Below, piece after piece: positions 24,309 through 32,296 of a stretch of DNA of 38,392 nucleotides; the stretch's first letter is position 1, and every line of letters starts with the position of its first letter. The notes under the pieces are model-generated. The model made no database searches. It saw only the letters and a program-made list of their open reading frames with translations, and was not told the DNA's origin. Position numbers and translations under genes: made by a program. Source of the DNA: an uncultured Caulobacter sp. (GTDB lineage: Bacteria; Pseudomonadota; Alphaproteobacteria; Caulobacterales; Caulobacteraceae); contig CALKHU010000236.1 of the NCBI GenBank assembly GCA_937991555.1, positions 1-38,392 of the forward strand, in the 5' to 3' direction.

Positions 24309-26108
24309 CTAGACCAGCGCCTCGAACTCCTCGACCAGCCGCGCGATCTCGCGGCAGCCGGCGGCCCAGAATTCCTTCGTGCGGGGGTCCAGCCCGAACG
24401 GCGCCAGGGCCTCGACGTAGGTCTTCGTGCCGCCGGCGGCGAGCAGCTCTTCATAGAGCGGCGCGAAGGCGACCGGGTCCTCGCGCCGCTTCTCCATCAG
24501 CGCGCGCACCAGCAGGTCGCCGAAGGCGTAGGCGTAGACGTAGAACGGCGCGTGCACGAAGTGGCTGACATAGGCCCAGTAGTGTTCGTAGCCGTCGTTC
24601 AGCCTGATGGCCGGCCCCAGGCTCTCGCCCATCACCTCCAGCCACAGTTCGCCGATCTGGTCGGGCGACAGCTCGCCGAGGGCGCGGGCGTCGTGGAAGC
24701 GGGTCTCGAAGCGGTGGAAGGCGATCTGGCGAACGACGGTGTTGAGCCCGTCCTCGATCTTTCCCGCCAGCAGCGCCTTTCGGTCGGCAGGGCTCGCCTC
24801 GGCCAGAAGCCGCTCGAACACCAGCCCTTCGCCGAAGATCGAGGCGGTCTCGGCCAGCGTCAGCGGCGTGTCGGCCAGCAGGGTGCCGAGCGGGCTGCAC
24901 AGGGTCTGGTGCACGGCGTGGCCCAGCTCGTGCGCCAGCGTCAGCACATCCCGCCGCTCGCCCATGTAGTTCATGAACACATAGGGATGGCGCGTCGCCG
25001 TCACCGGATGGCTGTAGGCGCCGGACTGCTTGCCCGGGCGCGGCCGCGCGTCGATCCACGGGTGGGCGAAAAAGACGCGGGCCTGGTCGGCGAACTTCGG
25101 CGCCAGGGCCGAGAAGCTCTCCAGCACGACCGCCTTCGCCTCGTCCCAGCCGTAGGTGCGCGGCGCGGCGCTGTCGAGGGGGGCGTTGCGGTCCCAGTAG
25201 TCGAGCGTCTTGCGGCCCATCGCCCGGGCCTTGGCGGCGTAGTAGCGGTGCGAGGTGTCGGCGTAGCTCTCGACAACCGCCTCGGCCATGGCCTCGACCG
25301 CCTCGGCGTCGACCTCGTTGGCGATGTGGCGCGACTGCGCCGGGTAGGCGTACCGTCGCCAGCGGTCCTCGACCTGCTTTTCGAAGGCCAGGGTGTTCAT
25401 CACCAGCGCCATGGTCGGCGTCCGGTCGTGCAGCGCCTCTGCCAGGGCGTTGGCGGCCTGCTTGCGGCGCGCCGCCGAAGGGTCGGACAGCCGGTTCAGC
25501 GCCTCCGGCAGCGTCAGATACTCCTTGCCGACCTTGCAGGTCAGCTTCGCCAGCGTCTCGTCATAGAGCCGCGTCCAGTTGGCGACGGCCGGAGCGCGGT
25601 CGACCAGCAGCCGCTCCAGCTCTTCCGACAGCTCGTGCGGCCGCGACAGGCGCAGTCGACGGATCCACGGCTTCCAGCGCGCGGCGGCCGGATGCGCGTC
25701 CAGCGCCGCCGCGATCTCCTCGTCCTCCAGTTCGTTCAGCTCGAGCGTGAAGAACAGGCTCTCGGCCGCGATCTGCGACGACCGCGCCCGCAGGTCGGCC
25801 TCGAACTTCGCCCAGGCCGGATCGTCGCGCGCCGTCGACGCGGCCAGGGACGCGTAGGCGCCGACCGACCACAGGCCGTTGGTGGCCCGCTCGTACAGGT
25901 TCAGGCCCTGGTCGATCAGGGCGCCGAGGCCCGCGGCGTCGGCCCGGCTGCCGACGAAACGGCCCTGCAGCGCGACGAGTGCGTCATTGGCCGTCTTCGC
26001 TTCGGCGAGGTCGCGTTCGATGCGGGGGTCGTCGCGCCCCGCGTAGAGATCGGCGAGGTTCCACTCGGGGAGGTCGGAGGCGGCGGGCGGCTTCACGGGG
26101 GCGTTCAT
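24309..26108 (-). CDS. pepF: M3 family oligoendopeptidase (PepF type)
   Basis: Cytoplasmic zinc peptidase that clips short peptides. The protein is 599 residues. The zinc site is H393-E394-H397 in LAHELGHAVHQ, with a distal Glu ligand in LAETASIFGE. It starts MNAPVKPPAASDLPEWNLADLYAG, a typical PepF opening, so the frame extending further upstream is not translated. The C-terminal region carries the substrate-binding YVSHFVHAPFYVYAYAFG. It is divergent from a TetR gene by 63 bp. Gene symbol is by family similarity. Confidence 0.94.
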   Translation of the reverse strand: MNAPVKPPAASDLPEWNLADLYAGRDDPRIERDLAEAKTANDALVALQGRFVGSRADAAGLGALIDQGLNLYERATNGLWSVGAYASLAASTARDDPAWAKFEADLRARSSQIAAESLFFTLELNELEDEEIAAALDAHPAAARWKPWIRRLRLSRPHELSEELERLLVDRAPAVANWTRLYDETLAKLTCKVGKEYLTLPEALNRLSDPSAARRKQAANALAEALHDRTPTMALVMNTLAFEKQVEDRWRRYAYPAQSRHIANEVDAEAVEAMAEAVVESYADTSHRYYAAKARAMGRKTLDYWDRNAPLDSAAPRTYGWDEAKAVVLESFSALAPKFADQARVFFAHPWIDARPRPGKQSGAYSHPVTATRHPYVFMNYMGERRDVLTLAHELGHAVHQTLCSPLGTLLADTPLTLAETASIFGEGLVFERLLAEASPADRKALLAGKIEDGLNTVVRQIAFHRFETRFHDARALGELSPDQIGELWLEVMGESLGPAIRLNDGYEHYWAYVSHFVHAPFYVYAYAFGDLLVRALMEKRREDPVAFAPLYEELLAAGGTKTYVEALAPFGLDPRTKEFWAAGCREIARLVEEFEALV

Positions 26109-26171
26109 GGGCCGGGATATGCGCCGGGCGACCGGTCCCTGCAACGGTTTGCGTCGGGCGAGGCGCGCTCT

Positions 26172-26774
26172 ATGGTCGCCCGCATGGCCGCGCCGCTTTC
26201 CTTCACCCAGCCGACGACGACGCGCGAGCGGCTGATCGCGGCCGCCTTCCGCGTGGTGGCTCGCGAGGGGCTGGAGGCGGCCAGCGTCAAGGCCATCGCC
26301 GCCGACGCCGGCCTGACGCCGGGCCTGCTCCACTATCACTTCCCGACCAAGGCCGCCCTGCTGGAAGCTGTGCTGCGCGCGGCCCTGGCCAACTATCTGG
26401 AGGTGTCGCGCCAGCGGCGCGAGGCTACGCCCGCCGAAGACCAGATCGGCGCCTATTTCCGCTGGGCGCGGGCGTCGCTCGGCGTGGAGCGGGACTTCTT
26501 CAAGGTTCGCCTCGCCTTCGCGGCGGCGGCCCTGACCAATCCCGAACTGGCGGCGGTGCTGCGCGACCTCAACGCCGCCGCGGCGGGCGAGACCGCCATG
26601 ATGCTGGCGGCGGCGCGGGGCGAGGCCGCGCCGACCGCCCGTGACCGCGAGATCGGCGGCCTGCTGAAGGCCCTGACCGACGGGGTCATGCTCAGCTGGC
26701 TCTCGGACCCGGACTTCCCCATCGACGCCGCCGCCGACGACATCGAACAGGCCGTGCTGGGCTGGATCGCCTGA
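26172..26774 (+). CDS. TetR family transcriptional regulator
   Basis: A 200-residue regulator. The helix-turn-helix spans about residues 30-55: ASVKAIAADAGLTPGLLHYHFPTKAALLEAVL. The C-terminal domain is the BetI/AcrR-like ligand pocket. The start is ATG 26172, or ATG 26184 12 bp on; a GAGG tract precedes the first. It is 71 bp upstream of the SDR gene on the same strand, with a perfect palindrome between them, and divergent from pepF. I see no copy of that palindrome in the pepF-tetR intergenic region, so it may control the SDR gene more directly than itself. Confidence 0.9.
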   Translation: MVARMAAPLSFTQPTTTRERLIAAAFRVVAREGLEAASVKAIAADAGLTPGLLHYHFPTKAALLEAVLRAALANYLEVSRQRREATPAEDQIGAYFRWARASLGVERDFFKVRLAFAAAALTNPELAAVLRDLNAAAAGETAMMLAAARGEAAPTARDREIGGLLKALTDGVMLSWLSDPDFPIDAAADDIEQAVLGWIA

Positions 26775-26781
26775 GGACCCC

Positions 26782-26831
26782 TTGCCCGGGGCGCGATCAC
26801 GCCCTAGTTTTGGTTGGGCGACCAACCAAAA
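26782..26831 (+). promoter_or_regulatory. promoter and perfect palindrome ahead of the SDR gene
   Basis: A possible promoter TTGCCC (26782-26787), 17-bp spacer, TAGTTT (26805-26810) overlaps a perfect inverted repeat: TTTTGGTTGG (26808-26817), GCGA, CCAACCAAAA (26822-26831). A repressor bound there would cover the -10 and the transcription start. The neighbouring TetR protein is the natural candidate; this is inference. Confidence 0.7.
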
Positions 26832-26845
26832 TGGCGAGGCGGCTG

Positions 26846-27739
26846 ATGAAGATCGTGATGACAGGGGCGACCGGCGGCATCGGCCTGGAGGCGGCGCGGC
26901 GCCTCGTCGGGCAGGAGGCCGTGCGACTGCTGATCGGCGCGCGCGCGCCAGACCGGCTGCCCCCACCGCTGAAGGGCAGGGCCGAGGCGGCGCCGCTCGA
27001 TCTGGCCAGCCTGGCCAGCGTACGGACCTTCGCCGGGGCGGTCGCCGGCGGCGACGCGATCGACGTCCTGATCCTCAACGCCGGCATCCAGAACGTCACC
27101 GACGCCAGGAGCGCCGACGGCTTCGAGCTGAGTTTCGCGGTCAACCACCTCGCCCATTACCTGCTCGCCCGCCTGCTGCTGGACCGCATGGCTCCGGGCG
27201 GCCGGATCATCCTCACCGCCAGCGGCACGCACGATCCCGCCGAGAAGACCGGCCTCCCGCCGCCGCGGCACATCGATCCGGCCAGGCTGGCCTGGCCGCA
27301 CCAGGATCCCGACCTCGACCGGCGGCGCATCACCCGCGGCCAGCGCGCCTACACCACCTCGAAGCTGGCCAATGTGATGACCGTCCGCGAGCTGGCGCGG
27401 CGGACAGAGGAGACGCGGCCCGATCTCTCCGTCATCGCGATGGACCCCGGCTTCACGCCGGGCACGGGGCTGGCGCGGGACTATCCGGGGCCTTCGGGCC
27501 TGATCTTCCGCGTGCTGCTGCCGCACCTCGTGCGCCGGACCGACCGGGTCAGCACGCCTGAAAACTCGGGCCGGCTGCTGGCGGCCCTGGCGACGGAGCC
27601 GCGCTTAGCCGGCCTGCGCGGACGCTACCTGGCCGTGCGGCGTGAGGACCTGGTTGACGTTCCGCCGTCCGCGGTCGCGCACGACGCGGACCTGTCCGCG
27701 AAGCTGTGGGACTGCAGCGCCCGGCTCGTCGGCCTCTAG
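26846..27739 (+). CDS. short-chain dehydrogenase/reductase
   Basis: NAD(P)-dependent oxidoreductase, 297 residues, of the extended retinol-dehydrogenase/protochlorophyllide-reductase-like SDR type. The cofactor motif is TGATGGIG (residues 6-13), with NAGIQ at the end of beta 4. In the catalytic region the serine is TASGTH and the YTTSK motif supplies Tyr and Lys (residues about 172-176). The Asn of the tetrad is in FAVNHLAHY. The ATG at 26846 is favoured because it gives the standard MKIVMTGATGG opening and has GAGGCGG ahead of it. The ATG at 26831 overlaps the operator-like palindrome. Substrate unknown. Confidence 0.9.
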   Translation: MKIVMTGATGGIGLEAARRLVGQEAVRLLIGARAPDRLPPPLKGRAEAAPLDLASLASVRTFAGAVAGGDAIDVLILNAGIQNVTDARSADGFELSFAVNHLAHYLLARLLLDRMAPGGRIILTASGTHDPAEKTGLPPPRHIDPARLAWPHQDPDLDRRRITRGQRAYTTSKLANVMTVRELARRTEETRPDLSVIAMDPGFTPGTGLARDYPGPSGLIFRVLLPHLVRRTDRVSTPENSGRLLAALATEPRLAGLRGRYLAVRREDLVDVPPSAVAHDADLSAKLWDCSARLVGL

Positions 27740-27903
27740 AGACCGTCCTCTCGCCGCAGATCCGCGGGCCAGCGCCGCAACGCCCCCGTTAACCCCCGAC
27801 TCAGGTCTCCGAAACCCGGTCTTTACCGCCCCGTGTTTCAATCCGGGTCAACAAGAGCGGGGCCCCATGACGGGCGTCGCCGGTTCCGGTGGGTGATCTT
27901 CAT

Positions 27904-29361
27904 ATGACCAAAACGGTCCTGGTCGTCGACGACGACCCGACGCAAAGGCGTCTGATCCAGGCGGTGCTCGAACGCGAGGGCTTCGCCGTCTCGCAGGCCG
28001 AGGACGGCGATGCGGCGCTGCGCCATTTGACCTCCGGACAGCCGGCCGACGTCGTGCTGCTCGACCTGCAGATGCCCGGCCTGAATGGCCAGGACACGCT
28101 GAAGGAGATGCGCGCACGGGGCCTCGCCCAGCCCGTCATCGTGGTCACCGCTGGCGGCGGCGTGGAGACGGTGGTCAAGGCCATGCAGGCCGGCGCCCAG
28201 GACTTCTTCGTCAAGCCGGCCAGCCCCGAGCGCATCATCGTCTCGATCCGCAACGCCCTGTCGATGGGCGAGATGCGCACCGAGGTCGACCGCCTCAAGA
28301 AGCACGCCTCCGGCCGGACCACCTTCAAGGACCTGATCGGCGACAGCCCGGCCATGACCATGGTCAAGCGGCTCGGCGAGCGGGCCGCGAAGTCGTCGAT
28401 CCCGATCCTGATCACCGGCGAGAGCGGCGTCGGCAAGGAGGTCATCGCCCGCGCCGTGCACGGAACGTCCGACCGCGCCGGCAAGCCGTTCGTGGCGGTC
28501 AACTGCGGCGCCATCCCCGAGAACCTCGTCGAGTCGATCCTGTTCGGCCACGAGAAGGGCAGCTTCACCGGCGCGTCCGAGAAGCACCTCGGCAAGTTCC
28601 GCGAGGCGGACGGCGGCACGCTGTTCCTCGACGAGGTCGGCGAACTGCCGCTGGACATGCAGGTCAAGCTGCTGCGCGCCCTGCAGGAGAGCGAGATCGA
28701 CCCCATCGGCGCCAAGCGCTCGGTCAAGGTCGACGTGCGCATCGTCTCGGCGACCAACCGCGACCTGTCGACGGCGGTCGCCGAGGGCCGCTTCCGCGAG
28801 GACCTGTTCTATCGCCTGAACGTCTATCCGGTCGAGGCGCCGAGCCTGCGCGAGCGGCGGGAGGATATTCCCGCGCTGATCGACCACTTCATCGCCCGCT
28901 TCAACGTCGAGGAGGGCAAGCGGGTGGCCGGCGCCAGCGCCGAGACCCTGGCCATCCTCACCGGCTTCGACTGGCCCGGCAACGTGCGCCAGCTCGAGAA
29001 CGCCGTGTACCGCGCCATCGTCCTGGCCGACGCGCCCTATCTGCAGCCGCACGACTTCCCGGCCATCTCCGGCGTCAAGGTCGCGCCGGAGGCCCTCTCG
29101 GCGCCGGTCGACGCCCCGACCGCCCAGCAGCTGATCGCCGAGATCGGCAAGGACGCGCCGGTGCGCATCCTCGACGCCCGCGGCCATGTGCGGCCGCTTG
29201 AGGAGATCGAGCGCGACCTGATCCAGCTGGCCATCGAGATCTATGCCGGCCACATGAGCGAGGTGGCCCGCCGCCTCGGCATCGGCCGCTCGACCCTCTA
29301 CCGCAAGGTCCGCGAACAGGGACTCGACGTCGGCGAGGAAGGCCTGGAGGAGGCGTCGTGA
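27904..29361 (+). CDS. sigma-54-dependent response regulator (NtrC family)
   Basis: A 485-residue activator with three domains. The receiver (residues 3-120) has the acidic pocket D9-D10-D11, phosphoacceptor D54 (LLDLQMPG), a switch Thr in VVTAGGG and Lys in FFVKPAS. The AAA+ domain (about 145-370) has Walker A GESGVGKE (172-179), the sigma-54-contacting loop GSFTGA (219-224, usually GAFTGA) and Walker B GTLFLDEVGE. A Fis-type helix-turn-helix (about 445-470) follows: MSEVARRLGIGRSTLYRKVREQGL. No histidine kinase is adjacent, so the partner is unlinked. The ATG at 27904 starts right at the receiver. A GTG overlapping its stop begins a 35-codon ORF. Confidence 0.95.
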   Translation: MTKTVLVVDDDPTQRRLIQAVLEREGFAVSQAEDGDAALRHLTSGQPADVVLLDLQMPGLNGQDTLKEMRARGLAQPVIVVTAGGGVETVVKAMQAGAQDFFVKPASPERIIVSIRNALSMGEMRTEVDRLKKHASGRTTFKDLIGDSPAMTMVKRLGERAAKSSIPILITGESGVGKEVIARAVHGTSDRAGKPFVAVNCGAIPENLVESILFGHEKGSFTGASEKHLGKFREADGGTLFLDEVGELPLDMQVKLLRALQESEIDPIGAKRSVKVDVRIVSATNRDLSTAVAEGRFREDLFYRLNVYPVEAPSLRERREDIPALIDHFIARFNVEEGKRVAGASAETLAILTGFDWPGNVRQLENAVYRAIVLADAPYLQPHDFPAISGVKVAPEALSAPVDAPTAQQLIAEIGKDAPVRILDARGHVRPLEEIERDLIQLAIEIYAGHMSEVARRLGIGRSTLYRKVREQGLDVGEEGLEEAS

Positions 29362-29465
29362 CCCGTCGCCGGACGATCCTCTGGCGGCCCAGCCGCGACG
29401 AGCGGCTGCGCATCCTGCTGCAGCGGATGAAGCTGGCGGCCGCGCGCGCCGCGATCAGCGCCTGA
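29358..29465 (+). CDS. possible 35-residue basic ORF coupled to the response regulator
   Basis: A GTG at 29358 overlaps the response-regulator stop (GTGA) and opens a 35-codon frame ending in TGA at 29465. The product would be MTRRRTILWRPSRDERLRILLQ... then KLAAARAAISA, strongly basic and amphipathic-helical. The overlap invites translational coupling, but at this GC content short open frames are common. I recognise no family. A strong hairpin follows immediately, so if real it is the last gene of the transcript. Confidence 0.35.
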   Translation: MTRRRTILWRPSRDERLRILLQRMKLAAARAAISA

Positions 29466-29471
29466 ACCGGC

Positions 29472-29540
29472 GGCGGAGGGGGCTATTGCTGAACACGGCG
29501 TCGTCGCGTCGCCGTGGGCCCCCTCCGCCCCGGCCTTTTC
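29472..29540 (+). terminator. hairpin terminator after the response regulator
   Basis: A perfect 12-bp outer stem GGCGGAGGGGGC (29472-29483) / GCCCCCTCCGCC (29518-29529) encloses a second 7-bp stem CACGGCG/CGCCGTG. CCGG and a short TTTT (29536-29539) follow. The U-tract is short but the stem is very strong. Confidence 0.6.
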
Positions 29541-29612
29541 CGTCCGCGGACGCTTGCCTCCCCCGGCGTCAGGTCTTCCAACTGGCCTGAAACAGACGCC
29601 GGAGGCGCGCGG

Positions 29613-30644
29613 GTGGAAACAGCAGGCGTGGACCTGGCGGCCGTGGCCGCCTGGATGGACGGCAAGGGCCTCGGCGCGGGGCCGATCGAGAACGCCGTGC
29701 CCCTGGCCGGCGGCACCCAGAACATCCTCCTCAGGTTCGGGCGCTCCGGGCGGACCTATGTCCTGCGCCGTCCGCCGCCGCACCTGCGGGCCAACTCCAA
29801 CGAGACCATGCGGCGCGAGGCGCGGGTGCTGGGCGCCCTGGCCGGAACCGACGTGCCGCATCCGGGCCTGATCGCCGCCTGCCCGGAGGAGGACGTGATC
29901 GGCGCGGCCTTCTACCTGATGGAGCCGGTCGACGGCTTCAATCCGACCACCGGCCTGCCCGCGCTGCACGCGGGGTCGGAGGCTATCCGCCGCCGGATGG
30001 GCCTCGCCCTCGTCGAGGGCATCGCGGCGCTGGGCGCCCTCGACTACCGGGCGCTCGGCCTCGACGGCCTCGGCAAGCCCGACAACTACCTCGAACGCCA
30101 GGTCGCCCGCTGGAAGGCCCAGCTGGACTCCTACGCCGAGTTCGACGGCTGGACGGGCCCGGCGGAGATCCCCGGCGTCGACAAGGTGGCCGCCTGGCTG
30201 GACGCCCACCGCCCCGCGAGCTTCCAGCCGGGAATCATCCACGGCGACTATCACCTGGCCAATGTCATGTACCGGCATGACAGCGGCGACCTGGCCGCCA
30301 TCGTCGATTGGGAGCTGACCACCATCGGCGATCCGCTGCTCGACCTCGGCTGGCTGATGGCCACCTGGCCGGAGGGCGAGACCCCGGCGCCGGGTGCGGT
30401 CGGCGTCCAGCCGTGGACCGGGTTCCCGACAGCGGCCGAGCTGGTCGAGCACTATCGCCCGCGCACAACCCGCGATCTGTCGACCCTCGACTGGTACGCC
30501 GTCCTGGCCTGCTACAAGCTGGGGATCATCCTCGAGGGCACCCATGCCCGCGCCTGCGCCGGGCGGGCCCCCAAGGCCACCGGCGACCGCCTGCACGCCA
30601 CCACGATCGGCCTGTTCCAGCGCGCGCTGCGCTGGATCGGGTGA
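29613..30644 (+). CDS. phosphotransferase family protein (APH fold)
   Basis: A 343-residue kinase-like protein. N-terminal LAGGTQNILLRFGRSGRTYVLRRPP (about residues 27-51) is the nucleotide-binding lobe. The catalytic loop is IIHGDYHLANVMY and the metal-binding aspartate is in AAIVDWELTTIGDPLLDLGWLM. This is the ACAD10/11-type phosphotransferase group, often near acyl-CoA dehydrogenases in proteobacteria. None is adjacent here. The GTG at 29613 is chosen because GGAGG lies 7 nt upstream and the longer frame begins inside the terminator hairpin. It converges on the RNase T2 gene with 6 bp between stops. Confidence 0.9.
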   Translation: METAGVDLAAVAAWMDGKGLGAGPIENAVPLAGGTQNILLRFGRSGRTYVLRRPPPHLRANSNETMRREARVLGALAGTDVPHPGLIAACPEEDVIGAAFYLMEPVDGFNPTTGLPALHAGSEAIRRRMGLALVEGIAALGALDYRALGLDGLGKPDNYLERQVARWKAQLDSYAEFDGWTGPAEIPGVDKVAAWLDAHRPASFQPGIIHGDYHLANVMYRHDSGDLAAIVDWELTTIGDPLLDLGWLMATWPEGETPAPGAVGVQPWTGFPTAAELVEHYRPRTTRDLSTLDWYAVLACYKLGIILEGTHARACAGRAPKATGDRLHATTIGLFQRALRWIG

Positions 30645-30650
30645 GCGAAT

Positions 30651-31370
30651 CTATCGTGTCCGCATCGGCGTGATCGTCAGCATCACGCGGTCCGGAGCCC
30701 CGATCGAGCGGCAGGCGATCGGCCGGTACGAGAGGTCGTAGCAGATCCGCACGTCCATCAGCCGGTTGTCCTCGACCGTCTTGATGTAGATGCCCTCGCG
30801 CTTCATCCAGGGATTGGCGTCGACGAAGGCGTCGCGCACCGCGCCGGCGGTCATCGTCGTCCGGCCAAAGAGGGTCGGCATCGAGATGCCTCCCCACAGC
30901 TCGGCGGCCTGTTCGAAATAGGCTTCCGGCGTCTCCCAGCCGCAAGTCCCGTGCGCGGCCCATTCGTGCTGCTGCATCGTGGTCGAGGGCGTCATGCAGG
31001 CCACCTGATGAACCGTCGCCGCCGCGATCGCCGGTGCCGGGCTGCAGTAGCGCGGATGCCGCCGCTCCGCGCCGTTGGGCCAGAGGCCATGCAGCACGAA
31101 GCCGAAGGAATGGTCCTTACACTGGAAGGCATAGCCCGGCTTGTCGGCGTTGGCCCGGCAGTCCTCCGGCGCCCAGGTCAGGACCAGCATGTAGAAAGCC
31201 GTCGGCTCGTCGGCGACAACCTCGTCGGCGGGCGGCATGTAGGCTGGCGCAGGGGTCAGACCGGCGGGCGGAACGCAGATCGGCGCCAGCTCGCGTCCGC
31301 CCCCGAGCAGCGGCGCCGTGCAGGCCGCGGCGAGGAGGGCGACCGAGATGACCGTCCAGCGAAGCGTCAC
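30651..31370 (-). CDS. ribonuclease T2 family protein, probable lipoprotein
   Basis: A 239-residue RNase T2 homologue. The two catalytic signatures are intact: FGFVLHGLWPN (CAS I, catalytic His) and HEWAAHGTCGW (CAS II, with Glu-x3-His). Several cysteines match the family disulfides. The signal sequence VTLRWTVISVALLAAAC ends in a lipobox (LAAAC), so it is probably lipid-anchored in the envelope, where it would cleave RNA without metal ions. The GTG at 31370 has GGAGG 8 nt upstream; an ATG 24 bp earlier lacks this and lies in repeat-like sequence. It is tail to tail with the phosphotransferase gene. Confidence 0.9.
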   Translation of the reverse strand: MTLRWTVISVALLAAACTAPLLGGGRELAPICVPPAGLTPAPAYMPPADEVVADEPTAFYMLVLTWAPEDCRANADKPGYAFQCKDHSFGFVLHGLWPNGAERRHPRYCSPAPAIAAATVHQVACMTPSTTMQQHEWAAHGTCGWETPEAYFEQAAELWGGISMPTLFGRTTMTAGAVRDAFVDANPWMKREGIYIKTVEDNRLMDVRICYDLSYRPIACRSIGAPDRVMLTITPMRTR

Positions 31371-31448
31371 CGATACATCCTCCAAAATCGTCATGGCCAG
31401 CCCCGGACTTGATCCGGGCTCGGGCCCTCCATGAACACCGGTCAGGCC

Positions 31449-31590
31449 GTGCGTCCTTCGACACGCCGCGGAGTTTATCCTCGGGCGCGCGCAGGCGCGA
31501 CCCGGGGGCGGCTGCTCAGGATGACGTATCTGGAAAGCTGCCCACCCACGTCATGCTGAGCAGCGCCGCAGGCGCATGTCGAAGCACGCA
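31449..31590. repeat. REP-like pair C, with an insertion
   Basis: GCGTCCTTCGACACGCCG at 31451-31468, the arm continuing after an inserted ~40-bp GC-rich piece to GGCTGCTCAGGATGACG (31510-31526). Its reversed partner is ACGTCATGCTGAGCAGCG to GTCGAAGCACGCA (31548-31590). It lies in the 285-bp space between the RNase T2 start and the basic-protein stop. A GTCATGGCCAGCCCCGGACT repeat-like string precedes it at about 31392. Confidence 0.8.
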
Positions 31591-31616
31591 AAGCGCATCA
31601 AGCTCACCACGCATGG

Positions 31617-31643
31617 GTGGCCCGAACAAGTCGGGCCATGACG
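31617..31643. repeat. hairpin repeat (TGGCCCGA ... TCGGGCCA)
   Basis: A perfect 8-bp inverted repeat TGGCCCGA / TCGGGCCA around a 5-nt loop, followed by TGACGGA, just past the last gene of the gapR operon. It is the same family as 9778-9826 and 24258-24297. It could end the gapR transcript. Confidence 0.6.
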
Positions 31644-31655
31644 GAAGAGAGGACG

Positions 31656-31973
31656 TTACTCACCGTCACCGCCGCTCGAACGCCGCCGGAACGGCTTGCG
31701 CTGCATCGGCTTCTTCTCGCCCTTGGCCTTGGCCGTGATCTCCTTGAGCTTCACGGTCTGCAGGGCCGAGAGGGCCTGGCCGGCGGCGCCCTTCTCCGGG
31801 TCGCCGAAGGCGCGGCCGTAGGTCTTCAGGCGGTCCTCGACCGAGCCGAGGAACTCGCCCTCCCATTCGGAGAGCTCGACGCCGGCCTTGTCGGCCGTGC
31901 GCCGGGCGCGTTTCAGGGCGTTCAGCGCGGCCCGCTTGGCCTGCGCCTTCAGGTCTGGCGCCTTGCGCTTCAA
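31656..31973 (-). CDS. basic hypothetical protein downstream of gapR, TTG start
   Basis: A 105-residue Lys/Arg/Ala-rich protein. It reads KRKAPDLKAQAKRAALNALKR, then ELSEWEGEFLGSVEDRLKTYGRAFGDPEKG and a basic tail KKPMQRKPFRRRSSGGDGE. The only start joining the operon is TTG at 31973, overlapping the gapR stop as TTGA, which implies translational coupling. The ELSEWEGEFLGSVEDRLKTYGRAF core has the mixed composition of a folded domain, so I believe it is real. I do not recognise a characterised family. Composition suggests nucleic-acid binding and, with GapR beside it, possibly nucleoid association; this is inference. Confidence 0.75.
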   Translation of the reverse strand: MKRKAPDLKAQAKRAALNALKRARRTADKAGVELSEWEGEFLGSVEDRLKTYGRAFGDPEKGAAGQALSALQTVKLKEITAKAKGEKKPMQRKPFRRRSSGGDGE

Positions 31974-32236
31974 GCTTCCCCGATGGCGGACATGTAGAGG
32001 TCGATCAGCGCCTCTTCCTCCTGCCGCTTGGCCCGGTCGGTCTTCCGCAGGCGCACGACCTTGCGGATGATCTTGGTGTCGAAGCCGTTGCCCTTGGCTT
32101 CGGCGTAGACCTCCTTGAGGTCGGCCATGACGCCGGCCTTGTCCTCTTCCAGCCGCTCGATCCGCTCCAGGATGCTCTTCAGCTGGCCCTGGGCGGTGGT
32201 GTTGAGGACTTCGATCGGGTTGGCGTCGTCGGCCAT
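31970..32236 (-). CDS. gapR: GapR-type nucleoid-associated protein (DUF2312)
   Basis: An 88-residue DUF2312 protein: QLKSILERIERLEEDKAGV, then VYAEAKGNGFDTKIIRKVVRLRK and a helical C-terminus EEEALIDLYMSAIGEA. It matches the Caulobacter GapR protein, which forms clamp-like oligomers around overtwisted DNA ahead of polymerases and forks and supports topoisomerase action. Coiled-coil residues 17-50 and the basic KIIRKVVRLRKTDRAKRQ stretch are visible. It lies 60 bp behind the HAD gene in a minus-strand cluster rpmJ-HAD-gapR-basic protein. Its stop is overlapped by the TTG of the next gene. Confidence 0.94.
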   Translation of the reverse strand: MADDANPIEVLNTTAQGQLKSILERIERLEEDKAGVMADLKEVYAEAKGNGFDTKIIRKVVRLRKTDRAKRQEEEALIDLYMSAIGEA

Positions 32237-32296
32237 GGGGAGAGGCTCTCACAGGTCGGGAGGAGGGGGAAGCGCGATGCTCTAGACCCTCGGACG

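Noticed and set aside
24552..26171. Very long N-terminal extension of the TetR gene at 26172
   Set aside because: It runs antisense through pepF and has shadow-frame composition; TetR family length fits the start at 26172.
26810..26845. TTG or first ATG as SDR start
   Set aside because: Both lie in the operator-like palindrome without a ribosome-binding site; ATG 26846 gives the normal SDR opening.
27740..27903. Regulatory RNA between the SDR and response-regulator genes
   Set aside because: Only a 6-bp ACCCGG/CCGGGT pairing across a long loop is visible, too weak to call.
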